The notes: generated by a model from the sequence alone, not told the origin. A stretch of 64,000 nucleotides of DNA from CAZJRB01 sp964547995 (GCA_964547995.1 CAZJRB010000014.1:1-64000); one strand, 5' to 3'. Counted from the first letter of the stretch, positions 34,203 to 43,805 are shown. Numbers and translations are program-made.

Positions 34203-34582
34203 CTGGTTGTCTTCTTCAATGTTCTGACTTTCCGTTTGACCTCCACCTTCTGTTCACCGAAGTTCAGCAGCAGGCCGACGTCGGTTCTCGTGGCAACCAG
34301 GTAGTTGACCAATTGGACTTCGTGGGCTTTGGCCAAGGTCCGAACCGATTTCAACTCCACAATAATTCCATCTTCCACCACGAGATCGGCAAAAAACTGC
34401 CCCACCTCTTCGCCGTCGTAGTAAACAGTAATCGGCTTTTCAACTTCCGTTCTCAGGCATTCCTTGCCTAGTTCGATCACCATGCATTTTTTGTACACCG
34501 ACTCCAGATATCCGAACCCCATCGCATTGTATACGTGATACGCACATCCGATGATCTTCTCGGTAATCTGCTCGTGCTGCAT
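34190..34582 (-). CDS. GxxExxY protein (PD-(D/E)XK-like)
   Basis: A 130-residue protein of the GxxExxY family. The name-giving motif is GFGYLESVY near residue 23. FFADLVVEDGIIVELKSV has the spacing of a PD-(D/E)XK nuclease core (Asp, then E-L-K). The ATG at 34582 is used; a TTG two codons earlier is possible. The family's function is unknown. It is flanked on both sides by short AGGAT-type repeats in opposite directions and interrupts the oxidoreductase array, suggesting an inserted unit. Confidence 0.88.
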   Translation of the reverse strand: MQHEQITEKIIGCAYHVYNAMGFGYLESVYKKCMVIELGKECLRTEVEKPITVYYDGEEVGQFFADLVVEDGIIVELKSVRTLAKAHEVQLVNYLVATRTDVGLLLNFGEQKVEVKRKVRTLKKTTSPTG

Positions 34583-34630
34583 CGTCAAGTTATTGGGGTT
34601 ATTCGACGGGATATTTGGTAATCAGTTTGC

Positions 34631-34781
34631 AGACAGGATAACAGGATTTACAGGATGTGTTCTGTGGGTTTCAGTTCCTATTGTCTGGTCACGAGTTCTC
34701 GTCTTTCGTTCTCCTGTACTCTTTCTCGATCCACACTCTTGAAAACCTTATTCTGTACATCCTGTCATCCCGTCAAAACAT
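34631..34781. repeat. GACAGGATAACAGG-type repeats, right of the GxxExxY gene
   Basis: AGACAGGATAACAGGATTTA continuing CAGGATGT (34631-34658) and, inverted, TACATCCTGTCATCCCGTCA (34756-34775). The sequence matches the set on the other side of the gene. The last unit runs up to the stop codon of the next oxidoreductase. Confidence 0.75.
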
Positions 34782-36106
34782 CAGCCGTCAAATCGCCAAG
34801 GCTGCCGGGGTGTCCGGGCGAGCAGCCTGTCGGCCATGGGGTCGTCGACAAACTGCTCCTTGCCGGGATTCCACTTCAGTTTGCGGTCGAGTTGGAGGCA
34901 GATGTTGGCGACCTGGCAGGCCGAGTTGGCCCGGTGTGCGCCTTCGGCCGGGGCAATGGGCTGCTTCCGCGACTTGACGCAATCGAGGAAGTTCCGAACG
35001 TGGTTGGATTGCGGATAGCCTTTTCCGAACCTCCGGTCCGCCAGTAGCGACTTGGGTTCCGTCTTGATGTTGCCGTCGTCGTCCACGTAGACCTCGCCTT
35101 CGGTGCCGACGAAGCGGACGTGCAGCGGCCACGCACCGTCCTCGAAGACCAGTTGGACTCCGTTGGCGTACCGGGCCATAACGGTGGGCCTGGGAAGCTT
35201 GGTCTCGACAAGCCCCTTGCCTTCGGCGTATCGGGCAACGGGGTCGTCGGCCAACGCGAATTCGACCGGCCCGGTATCGTCGGCATTGTTGGCCCACTGG
35301 CAGAGATCGGCGGTATGGCTTCCCCACTCGGTCAGCATTCCGCCGGCGAAGTCGCGATGGGCCATCCAGAAGCCGCGGCTGACACACTTGCGGTTGAACG
35401 GCCGCCACGGGGCGGGCCCCAGCCATAAATCCCAGTCAAGCTCCTCGGGATCGGGTTCCGGCTCGGGCGGCAGGTTAATCTCGTGATGCCCTTGTTTGAA
35501 CCACTTGGCCGGCGCCTTCTCGGCATACACGGTCTTCAGCTCTCCCAGCTTTCCGCTCTGGGCCAGCTTGACGGCGAACGCAAACCTGGGCACACTCCGC
35601 CGCTGCGTGCCGCACTGAAAGATCGTGGCATAGCGGTCCATCGCATCACAGAGCGCGCGGCCCTCGGCCACCGCGACCGACATCGGTTTCTCGCAGTACA
35701 TGTCCTTGCCGGCCTTGGCCGCCAGGATGGACGCCATCGTGTGCCAGTTGTCGCCGGTGGCGATCAGCACGGCGTCGATGTCGTCGCGCCCGAGCAGTTC
35801 GCGCAGATCGCGGTAGGTCTTGCAGTCCTTGTTGCCGTACCTGGAATCGACGGCCTTCTTGCCCGACTCGCGTTGTCGGCGTTGGACGTCGCAGACGGCC
35901 AGCATTTGCACGTCGTTGTTGCCCAACAGCGATCCCATGTCGCTGCGCCCTCGTCCGCCGTACCCGATGGTCCCCATTGCGATGCGTTCGCTGGCTGCGG
36001 GCTTATCAGCCGCGCCCAAGGCCGTGGACGTGATAACATAAGGCGCCGCCATCGCAGCACCCGCACTCTGGAGAAATGCGCGACGCGTGAAACTGCTTCG
36101 AGCCAT
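34781..36106 (-). CDS. Tat-exported Gfo/Idh/MocA family oxidoreductase (4)
   Basis: A 441-residue paralogue. The Tat leader is TRRAFLQSAGAAMAAPYVIT, the nucleotide-binding turn GTIGYGGRGRSDM, and the active-site motif YCEKPMSVA. The C-terminal half has LDWDLWLGPAPWRPFN and a TEWGSHTADLCQWA segment. AGGAGGACATCTC precedes the ATG. The final codons reach the AGGAT-type repeats. Confidence 0.9.
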   Translation of the reverse strand: MARSSFTRRAFLQSAGAAMAAPYVITSTALGAADKPAASERIAMGTIGYGGRGRSDMGSLLGNNDVQMLAVCDVQRRQRESGKKAVDSRYGNKDCKTYRDLRELLGRDDIDAVLIATGDNWHTMASILAAKAGKDMYCEKPMSVAVAEGRALCDAMDRYATIFQCGTQRRSVPRFAFAVKLAQSGKLGELKTVYAEKAPAKWFKQGHHEINLPPEPEPDPEELDWDLWLGPAPWRPFNRKCVSRGFWMAHRDFAGGMLTEWGSHTADLCQWANNADDTGPVEFALADDPVARYAEGKGLVETKLPRPTVMARYANGVQLVFEDGAWPLHVRFVGTEGEVYVDDDGNIKTEPKSLLADRRFGKGYPQSNHVRNFLDCVKSRKQPIAPAEGAHRANSACQVANICLQLDRKLKWNPGKEQFVDDPMADRLLARTPRQPWRFDG

Positions 36107-36225
36107 GAGATGTCCTCCTCTATGGTTTTGTTTTTACGGTCTGATTATATCGCAACCCATTCGCTTGGCAAACTCCCCCCTCCTACATTTTGGTGGGCAC
36201 CACCCACCCTGTTCTTTGCCTCTTC

Positions 36226-36264
36226 TTGTACGACGGCCTTGGAAGGGGAAGGCCGTCCTACAAG
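36226..36264. repeat. GGACGGCCTT palindrome
   Basis: CTTGTACGACGGCCTTGG and AAGGCCGTCCTACAAG form a near-perfect inverted pair, related to the unit inside the DUF4838 gene. It lies in the 221-base gap between oxidoreductases 4 and 5. Confidence 0.65.
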
Positions 36265-36327
36265 TCCTCCCTTGTGGTTTAAGCGGCGCATCCACGGTCT
36301 GGCGACCGTAGCTGCCGTTGGGGTGTG

Positions 36328-37632
36328 CTAAATCCTCCAGGGCTCGCGCATTGCCCGGGAACGCAAGCGGTTGGCCTCGTCGTCGTCGAATTGTTCCGTG
36401 ATGGGGTCCCAGCGGAGCCGGCGCCCCAGTTCCATCGCGATGTTGCCGATGTGGGCAACCGAGCAGCAGCGGTGGCCGATCTCGGCGGGAAAATACGGAT
36501 CGCGGCGGCTTTTGACACAATCGAGGAAGTTGCGGTGCTCGCCCGCCGGACACGTGAACAGGTGGATGTCGTTCGGCCCGATGGTGCTTTCCAGGATGTC
36601 ATTCGAGCTGGCCTCCACCTTGGCGCGCCAACTCTTGTTCCCGACCCAGCCGTCGGTGCCCTCGAACCTCAGCCCGGTGCCGCCGCTGTCGACGCGCAAC
36701 TCGACGCCGTTGGCGTACCGGTACGTCAGGTGGTACTCGTAGAACGTGTCGTAAAGTCCGGTGGCGTGCCGCTTGCCGGTTCCCTCGACCTCGATCGGCC
36801 CGGTCCGCTCGGTATCGTTGGCCCACTGGGCCGTGTCGAGCTGGTGGGCGCCCCAGTCGGTTAGTTGCCCGCCGGAATAGTCCCGCTTCCAGCGCCAGTT
36901 GAACATGTGCAGTCCGTTGCGGTACGGTTTCCATGGTGCGGGCCCCAGCCACATGTTCCAATCCAATCCCTCGGGCACGGGCTTGGGAACGGCATCGCCC
37001 GGTCTGCCGGGACCGCCCGGGAGTTGCACGAATATCTTTTGTAGCTTGCCGATCCGGCCGTTGCGGACCAACTCGGCCATGCGGTGGTAGATGGCGACCG
37101 ACCGGTCTTCGGTCGAGGTTTGGTAAACGGCCCCGTATCGCTTGACCGTGTCGGCCAGGGTCCTGCCATGGGCGATGGTGAGCGTCGGTTTTTCGCAAAT
37201 GACGTCCTTGCCCGCTTTGATCGCCGCAATCGACATCGGCGCGTGCCAGTGGTCGGCCGTGGAGATCATCACGGCATCGACGTCGTCGCGGGCGATCACC
37301 TCGCGCCAATCCCCGGTCATCTGGCAGGTGAAGTCGTTGCCGAAACGCCCCCGCGCGGTCTTCAACCCTGCCTCGATGCGCCGCGGGTCGACGTCGCACA
37401 AGGCAACCGGCTGGGCGTCCTTCTGGCCCAGAAACATCTTCAAGTTCCGCCCGATGCCGTGGCCGCCAAGGCCGATGAATCCCACAGTGATCCGGTCGCC
37501 GGCGGGAACCGCGCCGCCGGCGCCCAGAGCGGTTGAGGTGATGATATACGGGGCCGCAGCCAGAGTTCCCGTTGCTGTCGCCCGCTTCATGAAGTCACGC
37601 CGGCTGAAACGTCCGTCAACCGCTTGCGTCAT
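36328..37632 (-). CDS. Tat-exported Gfo/Idh/MocA family oxidoreductase (5)
   Basis: A 434-residue paralogue with leader SRRDFMKRATATGTLAAAPY, nucleotide-binding turn GFIGLGGHGIGRN and ICEKPTLTI. The C-terminal domain contains GLDWNMWLGPAPWKPYR and LTDWGAHQLDTAQWA. GGGAGG lies upstream of the ATG. Length and motifs are intact. Confidence 0.9.
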   Translation of the reverse strand: MTQAVDGRFSRRDFMKRATATGTLAAAPYIITSTALGAGGAVPAGDRITVGFIGLGGHGIGRNLKMFLGQKDAQPVALCDVDPRRIEAGLKTARGRFGNDFTCQMTGDWREVIARDDVDAVMISTADHWHAPMSIAAIKAGKDVICEKPTLTIAHGRTLADTVKRYGAVYQTSTEDRSVAIYHRMAELVRNGRIGKLQKIFVQLPGGPGRPGDAVPKPVPEGLDWNMWLGPAPWKPYRNGLHMFNWRWKRDYSGGQLTDWGAHQLDTAQWANDTERTGPIEVEGTGKRHATGLYDTFYEYHLTYRYANGVELRVDSGGTGLRFEGTDGWVGNKSWRAKVEASSNDILESTIGPNDIHLFTCPAGEHRNFLDCVKSRRDPYFPAEIGHRCCSVAHIGNIAMELGRRLRWDPITEQFDDDEANRLRSRAMREPWRI

Positions 37633-37645
37633 TGGTCATCCTCCC

Positions 37646-37669
37646 AACCCCGGCACGCAGTGCCGGGTC
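37646..37669. repeat. CCCGGCACGCAGTGCCGGG palindrome
   Basis: CCCCGGCACGCAGTGCCGGG lies just upstream of oxidoreductase 5. Relatives are at 39049-39070 (CCCCGGCGCGCAGTGCCGGG) upstream of oxidoreductase 6 and at 16796-16816 downstream of trkH. Confidence 0.6.
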
Positions 37670-37707
37670 TTTTGTTCACGATCTCCAAATCGTCATGGTT
37701 TTCGCGG

Positions 37708-39030
37708 CTATAATCTCCACGGCTCGCGATACGCGCGGGTGAGCCTACGCGAGGTTTCCGCGTCGCCGATGATTTGCTCCTTAATCGGGTCCCACCGGAT
37801 CTTCCGGCCGCTGCGAATTGCAATGTCGGAAATATGGCTGATCAAGTCGCTATGTACGGCGTCGTCGATATTGCTCACCGGCGTCTGCCGGGTCCGGACA
37901 CACTCGATGAAGTTTCTTTCCTGGCCGCGGCTGACGGGCAGGCGGATGTCGTTGGGCCCCAGCGGCGCGTCCCGAAGCGACTTCGGCTCGCAGTCCATCG
38001 AGGCATAGAAGACCGCGATCCATCCTTCGGTCCCGATCAGTTGGGCATAGTTCCCCAGCTTGGCCAGGCGGGGATGTTCGTCCTTCTTGACCCCGTTGGC
38101 CCAGTAGTTCATCTTCACGCCGTTGGCAAACCGGATGTGGACGTCCCAGTTGTTGACCGCATCGTTGCAGCCGGTCGGGATGACGCCCGTCCCTTCGACT
38201 TCCCAGGTGCCGGCCAGATGCGTGTCGTACGACCACACGAGCAGGTCGAGCGGATGGGCACCCCACCCGGCGATGAATCCCAACGCGTAATCGTAGACGT
38301 GGAACCAACTGCCGCCGTTGTCCGGACAACCCGAGTAGGGCCGCCAGGGCGCCGGGCCGAGCCACAGGTCGTAGTCCAGCTCCTTCGGCACCGGCTTGGT
38401 CGCCCGGGGGCCGGACCCGTGGCTGTTGGGCGATTTGACGCGAATCTCCTTGATCTCGCCGATCCGCCCGTTGCGGACAAGTTCTGCGCCCAATCGGCAG
38501 GCGGGCCTCGCGCGGGCCTCCGTGCCGTATTGAAACACCCGGTCGTAGCGCTTGACCGCCTCACGGCAGAGTTGGTCTTCCGCCACGCTCACCCCGAGCG
38601 GTTTCTCGACCGAAACATCTTTCCCGGCCTCTACCGCGGCAATCGCCATCGGCACGTGCCAATGGTCGGGCGAGCCGATCCCCACCGCGTCGATGTCGTC
38701 GCGGGCGACGATCTCGCGGAAATCGACGTATGCCTTGCAGTCGGCGTTCTTGTAGTGCTTGTCGACGGTTGCCTTGCCCTGGTCGCGGGCGTGTTTCCAG
38801 ACGTCGCAGACGGCGACCACCTGGGCTTCGGGGCAAGTGAGTTCTTCGCGGATGTTCAGCCGCCCCCGCGGCCCGGTGCCGAGGTAGCCGATCACGACCC
38901 GCTCGCTGGCCGGCGGGCGCCCCTCGGCGCCTAAGGCCGTTGACGTGATAACGCAGGGCGCGGCGACAGCCCCCGCTGCGCACCCGAGAAACCGTCGCCG
39001 GTTGAACTGTTTGGTGTCTGACGGGTTCAT
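37708..39030 (-). CDS. Tat-exported Gfo/Idh/MocA family oxidoreductase (6)
   Basis: A 440-residue paralogue. The leader NRRRFLGCAAGAVAAPCVIT has a Cys in the hydrophobic part. The nucleotide-binding turn is GYLGTGPRGRLN and the active-site motif SVEKPLGVSV. The C-terminal domain contains LDYDLWLGPAPWRPYS. GGGAGGG precedes the ATG. It is among the more diverged members of the array. Confidence 0.9.
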   Translation of the reverse strand: MNPSDTKQFNRRRFLGCAAGAVAAPCVITSTALGAEGRPPASERVVIGYLGTGPRGRLNIREELTCPEAQVVAVCDVWKHARDQGKATVDKHYKNADCKAYVDFREIVARDDIDAVGIGSPDHWHVPMAIAAVEAGKDVSVEKPLGVSVAEDQLCREAVKRYDRVFQYGTEARARPACRLGAELVRNGRIGEIKEIRVKSPNSHGSGPRATKPVPKELDYDLWLGPAPWRPYSGCPDNGGSWFHVYDYALGFIAGWGAHPLDLLVWSYDTHLAGTWEVEGTGVIPTGCNDAVNNWDVHIRFANGVKMNYWANGVKKDEHPRLAKLGNYAQLIGTEGWIAVFYASMDCEPKSLRDAPLGPNDIRLPVSRGQERNFIECVRTRQTPVSNIDDAVHSDLISHISDIAIRSGRKIRWDPIKEQIIGDAETSRRLTRAYREPWRL

Positions 39031-39134
39031 TGGTTTGCCCTCCCTAACCCCCGGCGCGCAGTGCCGGGGCTTTCGTTTATGGTCCGCGACTACTCAGTAC
39101 TCAGTACTGAGTACCGAGTACTCACCACCCACCA

Positions 39135-40424
39135 CTAAACCCGCCATGGCTGGCGTGCCGGCCGCGATCGTGTCCGGTTCGCTTCATCGTCGCCGATGTA
39201 CTCCTCTTTGACAGGGTCCCACTTCAACGGCCGCTCGAGTTCCATGCAGAGATTGGCCAGATGGCAAACGGTCGCACTGCGGTGGCCGGTTTCGGCCGGG
39301 ACGTTCAGCCCCCGGCCGCTCCGCTTCCGGACACAATCGAGCCAGTTCCCCATGTGGGTGTTGCTCCGGTTGGGCGAGGCCAGGTGGATTTCGTTGGGAC
39401 CGATACGCGTGGTCCGCAGCGACGCCGGTTCGGTCTGCATCCCGTCGCGGCTGACGAAGATCCAGCCCTCAGTACCCTCGAACCGTACCCCGCCGGTTTT
39501 CACCTCCTTGCCGCCGCTGCGCAACTCGACCGGTACGCCGTTGGCATATTTCATGTCCACGGCAATGTCGTAAAACGTATCGTGGATGCCGCTGGCGTTG
39601 CGTTTGCCGGTGCCGGAAATCTCGATCGGGCCCGAGTTGTCGGCATCCAGCGCCCACTGGGCAATGTCCAGGTGATGGGCCCCCCAGTTGGTCATGTCGC
39701 CGCCGGAGAAATCGGTCACGAACCGGAACTTGTAATGAACCCGGTCCTTGTGGTACGGCGAGTACGGGGCCTGGCCGAGCCACATGTCGAAGTCCATTTC
39801 CGGCGGGACCGCCTGCGGCCGCCAAGGATTGTTGTTCCCCGCCCTGGCGTAGATCGTCACCCGGATCTTCTTCAACTCGCCGATCCGCCCGTTGCGGACC
39901 ATCTCGCACGCCCGGGTGAAATACGGGTACTCCGGCGAGCGCTGCTGGCTCCCGACTTGCAGGATGGTACGGTATTGCCGCACGGCGTCGGCCAGTTGCC
40001 GGCCCTCGCTGATGTAGAGCGACAGCGGCTTCTCGACGTAGACCGCCTTACCGGCCTTCGCCGCGGCCATGGCAATCGGCACGTGCCAATGGTCCGGTAC
40101 GGCGATGACCACGCCATCGATGTCGTCGCGTACCAGGATGTCGCGGAAGTCTTTGTGCATGGCACAGGCCTTGCTTCCCGTCAACGCGTCGATCTTTGCC
40201 TTGGCCGCCGCACAGTGTTTGTCGTCAACGTCGCATACGGCCAGCACGCGGTCCCCGCCGGCGATGATCTGCTGGCCCCGCCCGCCGGAGCCGATCAGCG
40301 CCGTGTTGATTCGCTTACTCGGCGCGGCGGCAAAGACGTTCGAGGGGATGACATAGGGTGCCGCCACGGCGGCGGATGCACTCGCCAGAAACCGGCGGCG
40401 CGTCGAGCGGGTTGACTCGTTCAT
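39135..40424 (-). CDS. Tat-exported Gfo/Idh/MocA family oxidoreductase (7)
   Basis: A 429-residue paralogue with leader TRRRFLASASAAVAAPYVIP, nucleotide-binding turn ALIGSGGRGQQI and YVEKPLSLYI. The C-terminal half has MDFDMWLGQAPYSPYHK and MTNWGAHHLDIAQWAL. AAGGAGG lies ahead of the ATG. It follows the third HEAT-repeat gene by 72 bases. Confidence 0.9.
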   Translation of the reverse strand: MNESTRSTRRRFLASASAAVAAPYVIPSNVFAAAPSKRINTALIGSGGRGQQIIAGGDRVLAVCDVDDKHCAAAKAKIDALTGSKACAMHKDFRDILVRDDIDGVVIAVPDHWHVPIAMAAAKAGKAVYVEKPLSLYISEGRQLADAVRQYRTILQVGSQQRSPEYPYFTRACEMVRNGRIGELKKIRVTIYARAGNNNPWRPQAVPPEMDFDMWLGQAPYSPYHKDRVHYKFRFVTDFSGGDMTNWGAHHLDIAQWALDADNSGPIEISGTGKRNASGIHDTFYDIAVDMKYANGVPVELRSGGKEVKTGGVRFEGTEGWIFVSRDGMQTEPASLRTTRIGPNEIHLASPNRSNTHMGNWLDCVRKRSGRGLNVPAETGHRSATVCHLANLCMELERPLKWDPVKEEYIGDDEANRTRSRPARQPWRV

Positions 40425-40496
40425 GGCGTGCCTCCTTAATCAGAGCAGTTATATCGCGCGGCCAAGCCCTGCCGCTTGCGGCTTCGCACCGCGATC

Positions 40497-41339
40497 CTAC
40501 AGGGCGTCCAGCGCCTTCTCGGCTTGGTCCTTGACGTATTTCTCGCTTGGGTCTTTTCGGCTTTCGCGCAGGTAGTTGTATATCTTCTTGGCCGCGTCCA
40601 TCTTGCCGTCGGCAGCGAGCTTTTCGGCCAGCACGAGGCAGTTCTTGGTAGCCTGGATTCTTTCCCAGCCGGGTTCGGCGCCGGCCGCTTCGATCAGGTC
40701 GTCGACGGCCGCGGCATCGCCGATCTTGGCCAGGCCCGCCCCGGCGGCTATCCGGACCTCGCGGTCGGTGTCCTTCAGCGCCTCCTTGAACGCCTTGGCC
40801 GATCCGGCGTCGGCCAGTGCGGCCAGGCCGTCGATAATGTTCAAGCGGCATTTGCCCTTGGCCTTCGGCAGGGCCTCGCGGAGTTGCTTGATGGCTTCTT
40901 CGCCCCCAATGCCGGCCAAGGCCATGGCGGCGGGCTCGACCAAGTCTTCGTTCAACAGGAGTTTCCCCAGGGCCGGGGCGGCCTCTTTGCGGCCCGCCCA
41001 TTGCAACTCCTGGCACAAGTAGCCCTTGTTGAACGTGGACAAATCGTCGTTGTCGAGTTGTGAAGCCAGCGTTTCGCACAACTCTTTTCGACCCTCGCCC
41101 TCGGTAACCAGCGTGTAGTTTGCCACGCAGTGCAGGGCGTAGTGCGGCTTGACGTTTTCCGCCGCGCCGGGCTCGCCGAGCATTTCGACCAGGCCCAGCA
41201 CGTTTTCGCGGCCGCCCTTGTGGATTTCGGCAACGGCCTTTTCGATCTTGTCCTTATTGATGTCCTTGCAATACATACCCCGGTCGTCGGGATTCGGCAT
41301 CTGATCGACCAAGGCCCTGAGTTTTTCGGATACTGCCAT
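40497..41339 (-). CDS. HEAT-repeat protein without signal peptide
   Basis: A 280-residue protein of helix-pair repeats (AAPALGKLLLNEDLVEPAAM; AFKEALKDTDREVRIAAGAG). Unlike the two HEAT proteins at 27-30 kb it has no export signal (it begins MAVSEKLRALVDQMPNPDDR), so it is probably cytoplasmic. It lies between oxidoreductases 7 and 8, 32 bases downstream of the latter on the same strand. Likely a protein-binding scaffold; no specific role visible. Confidence 0.85.
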   Translation of the reverse strand: MAVSEKLRALVDQMPNPDDRGMYCKDINKDKIEKAVAEIHKGGRENVLGLVEMLGEPGAAENVKPHYALHCVANYTLVTEGEGRKELCETLASQLDNDDLSTFNKGYLCQELQWAGRKEAAPALGKLLLNEDLVEPAAMALAGIGGEEAIKQLREALPKAKGKCRLNIIDGLAALADAGSAKAFKEALKDTDREVRIAAGAGLAKIGDAAAVDDLIEAAGAEPGWERIQATKNCLVLAEKLAADGKMDAAKKIYNYLRESRKDPSEKYVKDQAEKALDAL

Positions 41340-41371
41340 GGTTTATGTTCCCTTCGTGTTCTTGGTTTCGA

Positions 41372-42592
41372 TTACAGGCGCCACGGGGCACGCATCGGCT
41401 GGTTGACCAGGCGGTTGGCCTCGTCGTCGCCGACGACCTGCTCGGTGTCGGGGTCGAAGTTGATCTTGCGCCCGCACCGGAATGCTACGTTTGCCAGGTG
41501 GTAGATCATGGCCACGTGGTGCGACCGCTCGGCGTTGGCGGCGGCCGGTCTCCGCGTTCGGATCGCTTCCGGGAACTTGGGCTCCGGTGGCATGTCGGGC
41601 ATCTCGTCTATCTTCTTCCGATCTTCCTCGCTGAGCATCTTCAGCAGGTCGCCCTCGCTCAGGTTCCTCTGCGGCAGGCGATCGTACTTGTCGCCCCACT
41701 CGCCGCTTACAAGCACCACGGTGAAGCCGTCGCCGTATTTCAATTCGGCCCAGCCCCACATGCCCGACGCCTCGGGGTGCATCGGCGGGGCGTGGGGGGT
41801 AATCTCGACCGGGGCGCTGATATCGCGGCCGTACTGGTAGGCGGGCCCGTGCAGTTGGTGGTGGGCCATGTCGCCCAGGCCGCCGCCTTCGTAGTCCCAG
41901 TAGCCGCGGTGGCTGCCGCCGAAGCGGTGCTTTTGAAAAGGCCGCAACGGGGCCGGACCGCAGTAGAGGTTCCAGTCCAGGTTGTCGGGCACCGGTTCCA
42001 CTTTGTATTCAACTTTGCCGCTCCACTGCTTCACCTTCTTGCCGCCGACCTGGACGAAGACCGAGTCGCAGTTCTTCAGCAGGCCGCTCTCGAAGATCTT
42101 GCGGACCGTGTTGGCGCGGTAGGGCCCCTTGTTCTCGATCTGGAAGACGCGGCCGAACCGCTTCTCGGCGTCGGCCACCGCGCGGCCCTCGGCGATGAAC
42201 CGGCACATCGGCTTCTCGCACACCACGTCCTTGCCCGCCTCCATGGCAGCGATGGAAATCAACGCGTGCCAGCCGGGGTGGGTGGCCACCGCAACCACGT
42301 CGATGTCTTTCCGTTCGAGCACCCGGCGGAAGTCGACGTAGAACTTATCGTTGTCGCAGCGGTCCTTGTACTTCACGTCGCAAGAGGCCAGCCGGCGGAC
42401 ATTGGGGCCAAGGCACCCAAACGTTCCGCCCCCGCGGCCGCCGCAGCCGATCAGCGCACCGCCGAAGGATTCGCTGGGGGGCGCCTCGCCCTTGCCCAAA
42501 ACATTGCGCGGGACAATCGTCGCCGCCGCGATTCCCGCCGCCGATGTCTGTATAAAACATCGGCGGCTCAATCCGTCTTTCGACTTCTTCAT
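41372..42592 (-). CDS. Tat-exported Gfo/Idh/MocA family oxidoreductase (8)
   Basis: A 406-residue paralogue starting at MKKSKDGLSRRCFIQTSAAG, with AGGAG upstream; longer in-frame readings have no support. The nucleotide-binding turn is ALIGCGGRGGGTF and the active-site motif VCEKPMCRFI. The C-terminal domain is shorter in places (LDWNLYCGPAPLRPFQ; LGDMAHHQLHGPAYQ). As the most upstream gene on the minus strand it may head a transcript with the HEAT gene and oxidoreductase 7. Confidence 0.9.
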   Translation of the reverse strand: MKKSKDGLSRRCFIQTSAAGIAAATIVPRNVLGKGEAPPSESFGGALIGCGGRGGGTFGCLGPNVRRLASCDVKYKDRCDNDKFYVDFRRVLERKDIDVVAVATHPGWHALISIAAMEAGKDVVCEKPMCRFIAEGRAVADAEKRFGRVFQIENKGPYRANTVRKIFESGLLKNCDSVFVQVGGKKVKQWSGKVEYKVEPVPDNLDWNLYCGPAPLRPFQKHRFGGSHRGYWDYEGGGLGDMAHHQLHGPAYQYGRDISAPVEITPHAPPMHPEASGMWGWAELKYGDGFTVVLVSGEWGDKYDRLPQRNLSEGDLLKMLSEEDRKKIDEMPDMPPEPKFPEAIRTRRPAAANAERSHHVAMIYHLANVAFRCGRKINFDPDTEQVVGDDEANRLVNQPMRAPWRL

Positions 42593-43805
42593 GAGTGTGT
42601 CTCCTAACAGGTTGACCTGGCCGCCGTGCTGCCGCACGGCGGCTTGCTGACGATCTCGACAACCGTCACCAGTAGGGCGCCAATCATCTCGGCCGGGTCG
42701 AGGGGGAGTTCGCACTCCTAAAGGTTTGGCGTAGTTGGGTGTGATTTGGCGTGATTTAGTAATCTTGACAACTGGATTCTCCGGGGATCCCGGCCAGATC
42801 CTTCTCGGCGTCTATCTTTGTTGTAGCCACTGCAAACCAACTTCTCAAGGCATTCAACTGCAAATCGGAAAAAGATTCCTCTCATGGGGGGACAGTTGCC
42901 ACAACGGTGCTTTTTCCATTCAAATCCCCGATTGTGCAGTGCATAAATCTGCGACCGGTGGTCACGCCGGAGGTGCGAAGTGCGAAGCCGCAAGCGGCTG
43001 GATATTCCCAAACGTTGCAAACGCAAACTTGTAGGACGGATTGTCAATCCGTCCAGTGGACGCCTAAATCTGTTCCAAGATGGTTGCCAGAGGAGGACAC
43101 CAGGGGTAAAGTTCAGACCATTCGCCCAAAACGACGATCCACCCACTCTGGACGGATTGACAATCCGTCCTACAATTCCTTTTCTGCAACTGGCGGGTAT
43201 TCCTTGACAGACGCGGCCGAAAAAGTAAGCTGAATGTCCAGATCACGCCGTTTGTCGGGTTGCCCGGATCGGACCCAAACAACACAACGTCCTCACCAAG
43301 AGCGAACAGATGAAGAGCACGGCTGTCCTCATCCTTTTGAGTGCAATTGCCGCCGCACGATCGAGTTTCGCCAGGCGCGGCAACCCGGGCGTCGAATCAG
43401 CGATCGGCGCTCTGCAATCCGGCAACAGGCTGGTGCGTTGTCGGGATCGGACGGAAGGCGGTTTTCAGCGATACATCCACCTTGGCGTGCTGGGTCGCAA
43501 TCTTCACGTGCTCGGCAAAATCGTGCTCGCCCGCGAGGACGCCGACTGCCTCGCCGCACAATCGCGGCGTCGAAAAGCGGCGGCTTGAACGATTGTCCGC
43601 CGCGTCCCTTCCTCGGAGCAACTACTTTCGGTGCCGCCGCTGCGCACCGACACGCTCCTGCCAGGCAGATCGTCCCAACAACGCCAAGAATTCTGGGCAA
43701 TCGCGGGCGTTTCCCTCAATCTTCAGCCCGTTCCGATCAAGCTTTCATCCGCTTCTTGACGCCAAATCAGCCTTTTTCGGACAGACGCCAGCACCTCATT
43801 GCAAT
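42593..43805. other. Gene-poor spacer
   Basis: About 1.2 kb with no ORF I can defend. It holds a GCGACC palindrome (42949-42970), an inverted pair (43031-43174), and short ORFs with signal-like starts on both strands (MKSTAVLILLSAIAAARSSF at 43310 on plus; MPRILGVVGTICLAGACRCA from 43700 on minus) whose bodies do not look like known proteins and shift frame. They may be relics of former exported proteins. Confidence 0.5.
43031..43174. repeat. Inverted pair of GGACGGATTG palindromes
   Basis: GTAGGACGGATTGTCAATCC continuing GTCCAG at 43031 and CTGGACGGATTGACAATCCG continuing TCCTAC at 43149 are near-perfect inverted copies, each also palindromic inside (GGACGGATTG/CAATCCGTCC). They enclose about 90 bases of unique DNA. 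Confidence 0.7.

Noticed and set aside
33954..34781. CRISPR array, because of short repeated units
   Set aside because: Repeats are irregular, point in both directions and have no constant spacers; no cas genes nearby.
43310..43588. Plus-strand ORF with a signal-like start
   Set aside because: The body after residue about 20 looks random and no ribosome-binding site is present; noted only as part of the gene-poor spacer.
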